Below, piece after piece: positions 43,101 to 57,095 of a DNA stretch of 64,000 bases (positions are counted from its first letter, which is position 1; the number at the start of each line of letters is the position of its first letter). This stretch comes from Chrysomallon squamiferum. Lineage: Eukaryota; Mollusca; Gastropoda; Neomphalida; Peltospiridae. Under the pieces are notes generated by a model. The model was given only the letters and a program-made list of their open reading frames with translations, did not search any database and was not told the origin of the DNA. Location of the stretch: NCBI GenBank assembly GCA_012295275.1, contig CM022665.1, positions 35,606,022 to 35,670,021 on the forward strand. The letters run 5' to 3'. Both the position numbers and the translations under genes were made by a program.

Positions 43101-46100
43101 TTCTTGGACTCTTCACCTGCTTGGCTGAGATTTCTAGCAAGATCAATGATCTGTCTTGGATTATGAACACTGGCAGTAGTCAACCTCCCTAGAGATCCTT
43201 CAAACTGGGCTGCAAAAAAATTAATATCGTTATTGTGATTAAATTTTAAATATTTTTTTAAAAGTTATTTTTAATACTGACCTTCAATAAATTACAAAAA
43301 CTTAGAGAAAACAAATATTTATACAAAGTAAAATATTTATTATAATCATAATCGTTCAAAGGGATTATTCAGACAATATTACCTTTAAATTTAATCTTGT
43401 TCTTACCAGGAATGTAGGCCTTGGATTCCATTTTGGCGAGATTTGGTATCACAAGTTTAGGGTCATTTTTGTTATCTCCATCACCACTACTTTCTCTCAG
43501 TTTCTGACGCTCCAAAGCTTTCTTTTTCAGTGTGTAACACTACAAATGCAGAGGCAGGAAGAAGTTTATATACCACAATATAGAGGTAATAGGAATGGTT
43601 GTTGTTATAAAGTTTATTTTAAAGACAACAAATTCTGAAGTAATACTAAAATAATACAAGAGCTAGAAGTTTAGAACACTGTCAAAAACCACAAGAATTT
43701 CAGTAATTCTTTTCTATGAATTTCAAACATTTTAAATTAATTTTCTCTTGTGAGATTCAAAATTTAGGCAACCCTCTAGAAAATGACAATAAAGCTACCT
43801 TAAAAAAAAAAGAAACATCTTTGAATACCATGTGATAACAGTACATGATTTGTCATTAACTCTATTTTACTAATAATCATTAAACATTTCAGAAGAAATA
43901 CTTTGAATTTTTATTTTGTTCTTTTGAGCAGAGAATACAACTGGATTATTTTCAATGATATGTACAAAGAAAATGTGATCTGTGACTTACTGTGTAATAA
44001 TAATCATCCAGATATGGATTATCAGTCTGCAACTGCATGAGTTGTATCTTCACAATCCACTCTTTTTCTTTCTGTGTCATCAACCCATCATACTCATCAA
44101 CATTCCTGTTGATTTCATGCTGAGGTGGTGCACGGTTATCCCTAACAAATCGACTATTGTACACATGTTTATCATGATGAATCACAGAGCCATTATATTG
44201 GCTGTAAACAGAATAAAATTTACAAAAAAAAAAAAAAAAAAAAAAGGAAGAAACTAAAACAAAAAAAAACATTTTTAAAGGTTTTCTTAAATTAAATTAA
44301 ATTAAATAAAATCTTTAAAAAATAAGTTTTAAGAATAGAATAAACTTTAATGTAAAAAAAAAAAAATAAAAATAATAAATTAAAATTAATTCTGAGTTAC
44401 TTTTCATTTGAAACTGAAAAATAACATATACTTTCATAAACTGTTAACATATTATTATGATAGTTATTTTTCTAAAATAAAAACTGCCTCAGATACTAAA
44501 TTTAAAAAATAAATAAAAAAAAGATTTCTTGATAAAGAAACCTTTGTTTTACAAAATATTGCTTCAAAATCATATAAAAATATATTTTATAATGAAGAAT
44601 TTTTTAAGTTCTAGACAGCAGATCATTTCACATAACTTACTGGTTGGCTGAGAAATGACGGCCTCTGTTTGTTAAGTACCCTCGAGCAAAACCAGGATCA
44701 CTCATTGCTATTGGACGTGCTATTCTACAAGGGGTGGTTATTTAAAAAAAATATTAAAAATACAGATTATCAAACATGTTATATACCAATTTACTTCTAG
44801 AAATTTAATTTCTTCATTTGAAGGTAAAATCAATATGGAGAAAAATATGTTGGTGTGTGTATATTAAAAATAGGAGTGTTATATTTATCTGTGTTTTGCC
44901 CTCAGGAAAAAAGAATGAGTGTTTATTTTTACATTTTTAATTAATTAAACACTTTCAAATTTAAAAAAAACATTTATAGTTGTGAAAAAAAAACCCACAA
45001 AAAAAACAGCATGACAGCTGCATCAAATGAAGTGTATTACACTCTAATGGAAGTCTTTTAAATTACATACCTTGGTCCATGTGGACTACCCATATGAACA
45101 AAAGGCAGTCCAGGACCTCTACCTGATTGAGTTATCCGGACTGGATTACTGAATACATGTTGTGGGGAGGTAGAATTTCCTGAAATATATATATATATAT
45201 CTATATACATACATATACATACACACACACACATACATATATACACACACATACACACACGTGTTTATGTATGTATGTATATAAAAAATATTTAGTTTTT
45301 CAATATAAATTTACTCCATCACAGCACATTTAATAACAAAAACAGCTAAAATAAAGAATTACATGAGAAACAACCAAGGATGAATGAAGTAGTTTTTGTT
45401 TTTATAAATAAATAAAATTAAAACAGCAAGACAAATCACTAATGTCTAATCTGATTATCCTGTTTTTGCTTTTGAACTTATTTAACTACTTGACAAATTG
45501 TAAAGGAGTTAAAATTCAAAAAAAGAATCAAAACATCCTCTAAATCTAATGTTCATTTTTATTGACTCATTAAATCAGTGAGTCATTACATTATGAAAAC
45601 ATTAAATATTTGTTACAATTTTTCAACCAATCACTAATGCATATATCATTATATGGGATTAATATGTTAGTCAATTTTAGAACACAACAAACAAAATTAT
45701 TAGTACCTTATTAACATGTTTAAAATAAATCAATACATTAACAGAACAATATTAAAAAAAATTTTTGGGTAAGTTTTTTTCATAAATGACCAAGAGATTA
45801 GTAAAGACAACATACCTATAATGTACGTCTGATTGTAAGGGGACATTAAACGTGCTTGAACAGGAGAAGGGGGTCGGTGGATTGGTAAGGGTGGTGTATA
45901 TGATCTAGCCAGTGGTGACTGAATACCTGAAAATACATGCAACTAAGCTACTTCAATTTACCAATTGCTGTCGTACCTGAAGCAAATTTTGTTAAAAAAA
46001 AGAAAGACAGCTTTATAGTATGTGTATTTTGACTTTTTAACTAGATAGTATGTATGTACCAGTAAATGTGTTATGTCATGTTAGTAATGTAACAAATATT

Positions 46101-49100
46101 ATTATTATTAGAGTTAAGTTCATTAAAACTAACTAAATACATGCAAGTTTGTTAAAATGTATCTGTTCTGACCTATACTGAATAATGCTTTAGCTTTGAA
46201 AAGAAGAAAATTAAACACTAACAGTCGTTAATAATTTTAAAGGACTAACTTTATGTACTTCATTCACGCACACACACGCACAATATTCATCTAAATTATG
46301 TATTTTAGTGCTTGAATGGTTAGGATAAACATGCAAAAATGACATGCATTATAGTTTAAGTTTAAAAAGAATTAATAAACTAAACACAGTATTTTACCAA
46401 TGATGACTGGTGATTGCCTTGCTAATGTTGGTATGGGTGATACTCTATTTCTTAATGGAGAGGTCCCACACAGGAGTGGAGAATTCCGTCCATCAGGATA
46501 ATGACATGAGATAGAACTGAAGCCAGTGTTAGTCTTAAAAGAAAATTACAAAACCATTAACAAACATAGCATAAAAGGAATAATCACAATTTGCCACAGA
46601 AAAATAAACATGAAATTATTTTTTAAAAATGTGTATTTCAGTGAGAGAATAAACAAGATAAACCACCCTCCAACAAGTTTATACATGAATTTTTTAAAGC
46701 CCTAGTTTTTAACCTTAGCAACTTCATTAGTGTGAATGAGGTAAACACTTTTATCAGTTTTTAATATATTAAAATAGATTATAATTTTGTTTTTAACCTA
46801 TTTTACTGCCTGACATATTACTGCATTTCAGTACACTTATTACACTATAATTAGAAATCATATTACAATGGGAAAGAAGGAAAAAATAATCTGCATAATG
46901 TCAAAACTAAAAATTACAAGACTGGGGGGAATATTTAATTGGGAAATATATAAAAACGATTTTTTTAATAAGCTTCCAATCCTAAATATATAACAAATTT
47001 ACCTGTGGAATATTTTGCACAATAGTTCTACCAATGGGAGGAATTGGAACAGGCATAGAAAATGGCATCCTTTGTGGCTGCTGTGGTTGTAGATGGAAAG
47101 GACCTGGTTGACGAATGGACAACTCTTCCCGTTTTGTTGGTGATGTTGTTTCTCCTCTCATTTCCCTTTCCAAGTCTTCGGCGGTGAGAACCTTGACTGG
47201 TTTCTTTTTCAGTAGCTGGTTCTCTACTTCAGCCAGTGTTGGTGCACTTGCTGGTACTGAAGGAGACTGAGGCACGGCTGACTTAGACTTGATAATAGCT
47301 GGGCTCTGATAAGATAATAAGTTAAACCATTAATTCAGATCAGTAACCAAAAACTTTGGTTTAACATTTCTAAAGTCTATTTCAATGTCTATTACACATC
47401 CAATACATATATAATATATATCATTCAAACTGCTGGGATTCATAATAGACATGTATTTCTACAAAAAAACAAAAAAAAAAAAAAACAGACAGAAATTAGT
47501 CTTTCTTTACATAGTTGAAAAAAAATTATATATATTTTTTTTTAAATATGTTTTTCATTCATATTTGAAACAAAAAAAGTTGTATGCAGGTTATATGAAA
47601 AGAATAGATAATTTTTCCAAGATTCTCTTTCTGTCATTTTGTAGCATTTGGAATCTCAAGCACAAATAGTTTTCATACAGCATCTTTCCAAAAATGTTAG
47701 GAAAGTACAAAAAAAGATAGGTGAACAAAAAACACAAGTGAAATTTTATATACCATCTTTCCATTTATTATGCCTATAGGGGTAATGTTATGCATCATTA
47801 TTATGTAATCTGTGTACATCCACTTCCTTTTGCAAAAAACCTGAAACATTTATCTGAAAAATTTAATTTTTCAATTTAATTTTCTAAATGGTCATGTCAA
47901 TTTTTTTTTGAAGTTTTGTCATTTTTTGCCTGGCATGTCCCCTTAATTTAAATGGATGAATGTTTCACATAAATGATTAAAAATTCTGAAATACTTTATC
48001 TTTTTTAACCTAATTTTAAAAGTATTTGTTTGAGTATTTTGCAACTTACACTTGTACTCATCTGGGCATCGTTACCAGCTACTTTGGCAAAGTTGAACAA
48101 GGCCTGCAAGTTGTCTACTGGCTTTGGAAACATTGAATCTCCTGCAGGAGAGCCCCATATATCTCTGCTAGTAGGAGAGAGCTGAAGTGAAATACAAAGT
48201 ATATTTAATAATTAAATACTTTTCGCTTATCTTATTATCTCCCTCCCAAAAGTACCTATCTAATGATGAAAAATAAACAGTTTCGTTTATTTGAAAATGC
48301 TATCAGAACAGCCCGTGAAAATGTCACTTTTACAGGTTGTTAAACTGCTCAGCTAGTTATGAATAAAAAATGTTAGGGCTTCAAGCTTCATTTATGCTTT
48401 GTAACCGATACTAAAATCAATAAAAAAATAAAAAAATAAAAAGTTTACTGCAAACTTAACCAGCCCAAACATACTTCAGTTTCCGTATCCAATAGTTCTT
48501 TTTTCTTTCTTTCCGAAATATTCCAGCTTACATGATGTGACAGGAACATCATGTCATGTTAATATCTGATTAAAAATCTGGGAAATTACTAATGCCTCTA
48601 ATAACTTTTAAAAATAAAAAAGAAAGTATATTGAAATTACCAAATGTTCAGTGTCGAGGAAAGATGGAGGCGATGACGGACCAAAGAGACTCTCCAGATG
48701 GGCCTCTTTCTTCTTAAAAAAATTTGTTATCATAAACAATTAAACAGTAATACTTGATTTGTTTTTAAAACGTTAACTTATTAACAAATGTAATTATTAG
48801 CTGTGTGAAAACAAACAATTTGCAAGTTTTCAAAAGACTATGCACTGAAAAAAAATCCCCAAAAAATCAGGTCATTATTAAATATTACAAGTATATTTTA
48901 AGAAAGGTTTAAATCCATTAGGACTGACAGACAATCAGTCATCATCATGTCTGCATATAAGTAAATATAAAGATACGACATTCTGAATAGCATGTGACAT
49001 TTCCCTAAGATTTAAAAATGGAAACACGGCCACATCAGATGATGTTAATATTTGTTAATACTTACATATGGTAAAGGTATATCTCTGCTGGCAGAAATGT

Positions 49101-52100
49101 TGACAATTGCAGGATCACCCATAGGGCAACTTTCATCATCATCAACAACCAGCTGGCTGATACTCTGCTCCAGAAACTCCTAAACAAATATATTTATTAA
49201 AAATTATACTTGGAACAAATATAAATATACATGTATTCCGAAAATTGTGAAAATGTCATGAATTAATAATAATAAAATATCTTGGAACTATGTTATTTAT
49301 GGTCATTCATTGTATTTTATGAATAAGTAGTACAAGAACCTAGGAAATTCATACAATCTAAATTTTAACTAGATTGCAAAATCCAATATTTCCAATATAA
49401 ATTTTATTTTAAATTTTTTTTTTAAATAAATTGTAGATAATTACATTAATTAAAAAACAAAAATTAAAATACAAATTATAACAACTTTTTTAATCTGCCA
49501 AAATGTTTTTAATTTATTTCATATGTGGATGCAAGTAATGAAAATGGGAATTTAAAAAAAAAAATGGAAATCTACATACCTCCTGTGATATGTAATTTTT
49601 ATCTGTTGCTCCAAATACAGAGTCACCTGTCCTGCTTCCATTGTGTCCATTTTGTCGACACTCATAATAAGAACTGCTTCCACTCAGCTCCTCTGCAAAT
49701 CGTTCATGTTGTTCTTGCCAATCAAACGAATCTATGAAAACAAAAAGAAAAAAAGTTAATTATGTTGCTATTTTCACAACCTGGATAACATACTGAAAAT
49801 TATCTATAAGTAGGTAGCAACAGGTAAAATATTACATTTTGCATTTTAGTCATTTTACTGTTAGTTAAGTAGAACTTTTAAATACAAACACACTGAAGAA
49901 ATTTACCAATTTTCAAGATTGAGTATGCAATATTTAAAAAAAGTCAACTCATGAAAATGACAAAAACGAGTTCTTGAAATGACAAACATACAAAAAGACA
50001 CCCTTTCTGACAGTGTCATTTCATTTCTGATGGTCAGTGTTGACTGGGATTTAAGAGCCTGAAAGTACTCCACACTGAGAGGACTTGTAATTTTTCTGAC
50101 AATCAGCATTGCATTCTACTTGATGATATGATCCTCCAAACATAAGAAGAAAGTAGAAATGGCTTGTGCAAACATGATCAAGCAACAATCATATAATAAA
50201 ACACAAACAACCTAAATTTAAAAACTATCACATGGATAAAGATAATGAGCTGTTCTATCACTGACTGCAATTTCAGATGTAATCAGTGCAATACTGAGCT
50301 GAATTTGTACTTGGCATTCATATGGTAGCTATAAAATAGCATACTACTACTTTTCAGGCATTCATCCTATGAAGAATTAGCCTCAAGTTTTTGTTGTTAG
50401 CTGAAAATCAGTGAAATGTCAATCATCAGATGTACTTGTTACTGACTATTTTATTTTATTATTAACACTTATTTTGTGGAGACAGTTATTACTAGTTCAT
50501 TCAGTGACTGTCTTCAATTTCTTGTTACTGTCAGCTGTGTTCAGACTCACACTCTGGATACATCTTCTTTTTGTTACTTGTTATAATAATACATGCAAAT
50601 ATTTTTCTTGACTTTCTTTTTATTACTTGGACCAAGTGAATTAAAACAATGACAGTAAAGTAAGCACGAAAAGCTGTAGGCTAGTTTTCAAATACTGATC
50701 AATGCTAACTTGTGTAACTACCCTTGAAGTTCAAAAGCTAAACTTCAAATATTTTTTTAAAATGTAAATCAGATTTTTTTATTGCTGAACAAAATAAAAC
50801 ACAAATGTATAAGATTATGATAATTTAAGTGAACTGGACCACCCATAGATTTGCCAAATTCTATTTTGCTTTGGTGAAAGTCTTTTTGAAAGCAGAAAAT
50901 ATGTAAAACAAATTAGAAATAAAAGTTAAATAAATTATTTAATAAGTTTATAGGAAACATCAATTAAGTGATCTTAATAACCGACTTACTGAAATGGTCA
51001 AAAACAGAGATATAATTTAGTGATAAATTGTACTGTGTGATCTTGACCACCATTTTGAAGAGAAAAAAAGTCAATTAATCACTTTATCACATAGCAATTG
51101 TTATATTTGAAAACAGTGTTGTCTGGAATAAATTCATTGCAAGATATTGTAATTTGTGTTTAAGGCCAATTTTTACGAAAAAAACAAAATTTGTTATTTT
51201 TATTTTATTCCTATCTTGCATTTTATCATTAGAACTCTTTCCAACAGTACAAGGAACAGCCATATGTGTCCACAGTCAGAGCCTGTCACCATACAAGGTG
51301 TGGCATGGTTTTTGTTGTACAGCACAAAGCATGTGTGCTGTTGTTTAAAATGTCGTGTTTTTCAAATTCATTGAATAACTCATGATCAAAAAACATCACA
51401 GAATTCAGTGGCAAATCTTTATTTCTGGGTGAATCATAATGTCTCAAGTTGCTTGTAAGCTGAATTAAATGAGGTTAAAACACATTTTGTACTTTGACAG
51501 TCTGCTGCTAACTATATAAATAAAACAATGCTCACAAGAATACTATATAAATATAAAAAAAATAAGAAATAAAAACAAACTTTTAAAAATAACTCATTTA
51601 TGTACAACTGAACATTATAACCCTTCTGTGTTTAATGTAAGGCTCATGCAACTCACCTGGACCAGTATCACCAAAAGTTTCATCATTCAAAATATCAAAA
51701 TCTTCTTCATCTTCTGGTGCTTCAATAAGTTCATTGTCCAGTGGGTTCAGCTTCCCTGCACCTAGGGCCTGAACAAAATAAATAAATAAACATATTAATT
51801 AGAACAAAAAACAGTTTGTGCATATCAAAAGATAAAACATGAAATCTAAAATCATGTTTAATGAGGCCTCAGTAATAAAAGTTGTTGAATTTCATTTTAT
51901 AAAACAAACTACTTTCAAACCCCCAAATTTTTCTCCTTGCTTTAAGGCAAAAAAGACTGCAAAAACACTAAAAGATATGAGTAATATCTTATAAACAAAT
52001 TCAAGAATTGAAAAAAATGCTTTTAAAAATACAAATAATAATTTTGTATTCAAACAAAAGGGGTAACAAAATTCTCTAAATTATTTATATAAACTCGTAA

Positions 52101-53052
52101 AAGTAAGAGTTTTAGTATATACTAATTAAGTTTATTTTGTTGTAACAAATGATACAAATTTTCTTTAAAAAAAAAAAAAAAAAAAAGTTCCTATAACCCA
52201 ATAATTTGAAGAAGAAAATGGATGAAATATTTAATGACAATCTGCAAAATGTTAACGTATAGGGCTTCCCCCACCCCTTTTTTTTTTATTAAATAATTTG
52301 CCTTGTAACAACTTTTGAAACCTGTATTTATAAACTGACAGAAGAAAACACATTTATGCAATTGGTTGTAAAGTAATTTATATTATTTAGTCTACATTCT
52401 CCCTGTACAATAGCACTGCATTCCCTCAGCTGGTTTTAAATAAATAATGTAAATAAAATTTAAATTAATTCATAAACAAACTATTTCTGGAATTGTCATC
52501 TGAATTTTGTTATTCTAAAACAAACAAACAAAATATATATATATTTATTTATAAATGAAATTCTTTGAATGCAATTTGGTTTTAAATGTTGTATATAACT
52601 TACAACCCAGAAAAGATGCTAACGTGACTAACTCAGGAAGCCACTAACTGTGACTAAGGGGCAAGTGAAAAATAATTTCTGTTTTAAGAATTTTAACTAT
52701 AATTTATGTTTCTAATAATATGGAATGAACACTCTATCAGTCCACTATTATAAAAAGAACGAGATCTAGAAATGAATTCAGCTGACTTCAATTTAGTCAC
52801 TAACAGCAAAGTGAAACTGAAAACTTACTGCTGACTCAGTGACACTGACTGTTAAACTTGAAAGTTAAAATCGTTTTTTTTTTTTTTAAATTCGTTTTCC
52901 TACATATTCAGTCGCTAATGAAAATGTAATTTCTATGTATTTTGTGCTTACAAAATGTGAAAAACAAACCCTTATGTAAATGAGCTTATTACATCATATT
53001 TTTTTACACTTACAGAAAACCCAGAACCACTAGATACACGCGATTCGTCCAT
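40188..53052 (-). CDS. PATL1: Pat1-like mRNA decapping / P-body factor, 20 coding exons
   Basis: Pat1 proteins bridge deadenylated mRNA, the LSM1-7 ring, DDX6 and decapping enzymes in P-bodies. Exons (minus strand): 53014-53052, 51657-51768, 49580-49731, 49066-49179, 48641-48712, 48050-48181, 47003-47305, 46398-46533, 45816-45926, 45071-45179, 44641-44724, 43991-44201, 43407-43539, 43049-43209, 42682-42749, 42276-42423, 41887-41961, 41190-41324, 40626-40723, 40188-40374. They total 2580 nt in frame, 859 residues. The acidic N-terminus has [12 protein letters not shown] (about 36-47) and [10 protein letters not shown] (53-62), the region that binds DDX6 in this family. A long Pro/Ser/Gln-rich middle follows, then [10 protein letters not shown] (about 515-524). 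The C-terminal helical domain has [17 protein letters not shown] and [17 protein letters not shown]. Exon 5 could start three bases later (AAG/AAG acceptor). Divergent neighbour: DEAF1-like gene, 1.6 kb away. Confidence 0.95.
49905..50905 (-). repeat. Interspersed repeat in Pat1 intron 2 (inverted copy of 59010-60165)
   Basis: The reverse complement of this roughly 1-kb stretch aligns with 59010-60165. Shared anchors in the plus-strand sense of the second copy include AGCTACCATATGAATGCCAA, CCATGTGATAGTTTTTAAAT, AATGCAATGCTGATTGTCAG and CAGTGTGGAGTACTTTCAGG. Smaller indels separate the copies, and the 59-kb copy has an extra stretch near 59580-59720. It lies between Pat1 exons 2 and 3. Confidence 0.85.
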
Positions 53053-54644
53053 GTCAAACCATTTTCATGTTTGGAGTTCCCCCATACAATGCGCAGAATA
53101 TGATAAAAATCCCAAAATGTGCCGCAAACAACCAACGTCGTCCAATAATCAAAATTAACACATCTTCAAAATGTGGTTTGAATGAAGAAACAACTTGAAA
53201 TACATTAAGAATCTGTAAATTTAAAAGTTTGACCTGGTTTCAGAATTATACATCTCCCGAAAAATTCACACAGCTACAAGAATTAAATAATAACATCCGT
53301 AAACTAACCACAAGTAAATAAATCGTATGTGTGGATTTTTTAAATTGAAAGTTCATTATCTTACGTTTAAAAGGAGTTAAATGAAATACGTCGATCCTAA
53401 AGCAATTTTCTGACTCGAACTCAAGCAGTTTTTCTGTTCTCTTATTCTAAGAATTTTAAAATTAATAATGTCGTTTTCCTGTTAACAAAAAATAAAAATA
53501 AATAAATAAATAAAATAAAATAAAATAAAATAAATAAAATAAAAAAAAAAAGAAGAAATAATACTAATAATAAATAAATAAATAAATAAATAGTAAAGTA
53601 AAATAAATAAAAATAAAAAATAAAGGAAAAAGAAAACGGAAATAATAAAAAAAAAAAATTTTTACATTCTGTTAGTATTATATTTGTAAAAGGACTTCAG
53701 TCAGATACACACACACACGATTTATATTTCAGTGCATTTTTTCCAGTTTTTTTATTATTATTTTTTTTTTTTATTTGTCGTTTTTATTATTATATTTACT
53801 ATGTGTATTTTATATATGTATCAGTTGGAAATGAACTAAATCTCTATGTAGCACATAAGCAGGCTATAACTCTTTTTCTACCTTAAATAAAACAACAGAC
53901 CAGTTGTTTCTGGTTGTTTTGGGGTTTTTTTAGGTTGTTGTTTTTCATTATTATTAAACATTTATTGTGGTTTGGTCCTACCTCAGTGACCAGATAGATA
54001 GTGTGTGTCATGTTATGCTTAATTTTAGTATATGTCAACAAGATTTTTCATCCCAACTCAGGAAAAGTTCTTGCGAACGCCGTTGATCAAAAATAAATAA
54101 TCACTATTATGATCTGCACACCGATTAATAATAATGATTTTAGGGTTGTTTGTAGGGCTTTTAATTAAACAATGTATACCAGTTTATACTCTAAACATAA
54201 AACATTAATGCAGCTAGTTTTTGTTAAAAAAATCGTTCAAAATATTTTATTAAAAAATCAAAACTAATAATTAAATTAAACATTAATTTATTTGTCTTAA
54301 CTACAAATAAATGTTTAACAAAAGGTTTATAAATAATCTGGTTGGAGGTGGCAAACACAAATATCCTCAACACTGTTGCGATATTTCAACAGGAACTGGT
54401 ATTATAGAGGTTTACCAGTCAAACCACCACAACGCTCTCGTTCGATTTTCCGCCATGTTTCGTTAACGAAACGGAAATGACCGAGATTACTTCGCAATTT
54501 TAAACTTTGTTCAGTAAATGTAATATCATTGCAGTTTATTTATAAGATACTTATTTTCACTTGTTTCAATAAGTTATTTTCAAGCTGTCACGGTGTTATT
54601 ACTCCAAGCAGTCTGAGGCTTTTTGTAAACTTTTATCACTCGCG
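53053..54644. promoter_or_regulatory. Divergent intergenic region between Pat1-like and DEAF1-like genes
   Basis: The two start codons are 1.6 kb apart and point away from each other. The interval contains an AAAT/AAAAT-rich array at about 53484-53630 and T-rich stretches. The last 200 bp before the DEAF1-like start is less AT-rich and looks like a promoter. No coding exon seen. Confidence 0.6.
54452..54471 (+). promoter_or_regulatory. YY1-like motif overlapping a palindrome upstream of DEAF1-like gene
   Basis: GCCATGTT (54452-54459) fits the YY1 core GCCATNTT and overlaps the perfect 14-bp palindrome TTTCGTTAACGAAA (54458-54471). They lie about 180 bp before the start codon. Function is inferred from motif resemblance only. 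Confidence 0.4.
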
Positions 54645-55233
54645 ATGTCAGAAGTTGATATTTCGGAGGAAATTCCGAGCAATGACGAATCATCTTTCGT
54701 TGAAGATCAACAACAAAACGGTGAAAGAACTCCAGATACCACTACAATTTCAACAGAGAATGGTGCTATTCCAGCTGAACATGTATATGTGGCAACTTCT
54801 CAGGGCCTTTTGACCGCAGATCAGCTTCATGCTGCAGGTGGCATCAAGACGACACACATTGTCATTCATGACCAGTCTTTGGAATCCGGCCTAAAAACAC
54901 CAACAACTCCGCTCCCGCCACCGACTCCTGCTACACCTCTCAGTCGAGAAAAAGGTTTTAAATATCAGTGGGACGCTTGTGTTCATGCAGATGTTTTACC
55001 AGTTAGATGTAAATCATCAAACGGCGAATTGCACAAAGCAAAATTTGGCTCAGGTGAATAAAAAGATTATTTTTAACTTTTGAAATTAATAATTTAATAT
55101 TTTTTCTTCTTAAAATATAAATTCTCAAATGTTTAAATATTAGCAGTTAAATTTGTAATATTTTTGGTTAAATTTCATACAACTATTTCCTTTTTCTCCT
55201 CTTTTAATTTTTTTAAATATATATATATTGTAT

Positions 55234-55307
<74 letters not shown>

Positions 55308-57054
55308 TATATATACACACATATATATATATGATTCATTATCAGATTTACATTATGAATCCAAACATAAAATGAATTATGAACAACACATTTTTCAGTT
55401 TTCTGTATATTATTAAACAATTTAAAGTATATTCATAAATTATAGTTAGCTTCAAATAATAGCCAATGTATTGCCTTAAAATTCACCTTAACTTCACAAA
55501 ACTATTGTTCTGTAACTAGCAGTAACAGAGATTAAAACATCTTTAGCAGAATTTGACTGGTTTCAAATAGCAGAAAATGCTGAACTACATTCACCCCTTC
55601 CCTTTAGAATAGCTTACTTAAGCATTCATCATAACACTAGATTTGTCAGTAACTATATATATACTGTTAGTAGGCAAAATAAAAGAAAAGAACAGAAAAT
55701 AATGTATTTTCTACTCTTGATTATTGCTAATAATTAGGTAAACTTGTAGTGTAGAATATGATACATCCAGCAGTTCATATAAATATGTGTATATGTGTAT
55801 ATGTATATACTTCACATGGAATCCAAATATAGCCCAAAATAGTTAATTAGTCTGGTGTAATGGTGTGTGTTGGGTTATTTTCTCAGTCACAGGTGTGTAA
55901 AATAATAGTTATCACAACATGCATAAGTTGAGAAATTAGGCTGACAATAAAAAATACATGAATAACAGTATCAGCTGGTTGTATTGTTCAGACAGCAGAA
56001 TATAAAGTGTGCCATGTTCAGAAAAGTGTTCTTGCATTTTATTGCTAAATTATAAATATTTCTATTAGAATGTATGACCAAAGTCAAATTATTATTTTTT
56101 GGTTTTACCATTTAAGCTCATTGTGACTAGTAAATATTGGAAAGGTATCTAGCATTTTGTAAAAAAAAAAAAAAAAAAAAATATATATATATAGTAGTGT
56201 TAAATCTTACTCTCTGTGACATGTAATTTTTGTAGAATGATTGAGAATACCTAGATAAAATACAGTGGTACCTCAAGTTTTTCAAGTTATGAGCAGTTGC
56301 CCGGTCGATTTTTTGCTTTGAGATGTGAGACAAAATCTGATTTACGTGCAAGCTTCTGATACGTTGCCCCAACGATTGGGAAAATTGATATATGAGCAAA
56401 CTGAGATACGAGCTCGGTCATGGAACAGATTAAACTTGTAAGTCAAGGTACCACTGTATTTCATTGTGCATAGAACATTTTCCATTTAAATGGATTATTA
56501 CACATAGCCCCAGTAAATAAGAAACAGCTGTAGGTAAAATGCTGTCCACATTACTATCAATGTTTTCAGCACTAAACTATATTTAAAAAGTAAAATAAAA
56601 ATCTGTTAAAAAGAAAGTTAAATATAGTTTACATACAGCAAATAAAAAAAATTCAGCAGCAGTCTGATTGGCATTGTACTGTTGCACTTACAATTTCTGT
56701 TCATCATTCAGGTGGAAGAGGTAAATGCATTAAAACACCACAAGGTCTGTGGTTCACACCTAATGAATTTGAAACACAGGCAGGGAGAGCAAGCAGTAAA
56801 GATTGGAAGCGAAGTATTCGTTATGGTGGTCGTACACTTCAGTGCTTGATTGAAGACAACATTTTACAACCTCATGCTACATCATGCACCTGTGCTGCCT
56901 GTTGTGACGACGAAACAGTAGTAAGTATTGTTTAGAAGTTAATATAACAAAATGTAACTTATTTAGTGATAAGATACGCACAGACAATTCTTAATTTAGT
57001 AGTGAAGAGAAGAAAAACAGACTTTTAAGACAGTTTGCTGTTTAATTATGGTCA

Positions 57055-57095
<41 letters not shown>

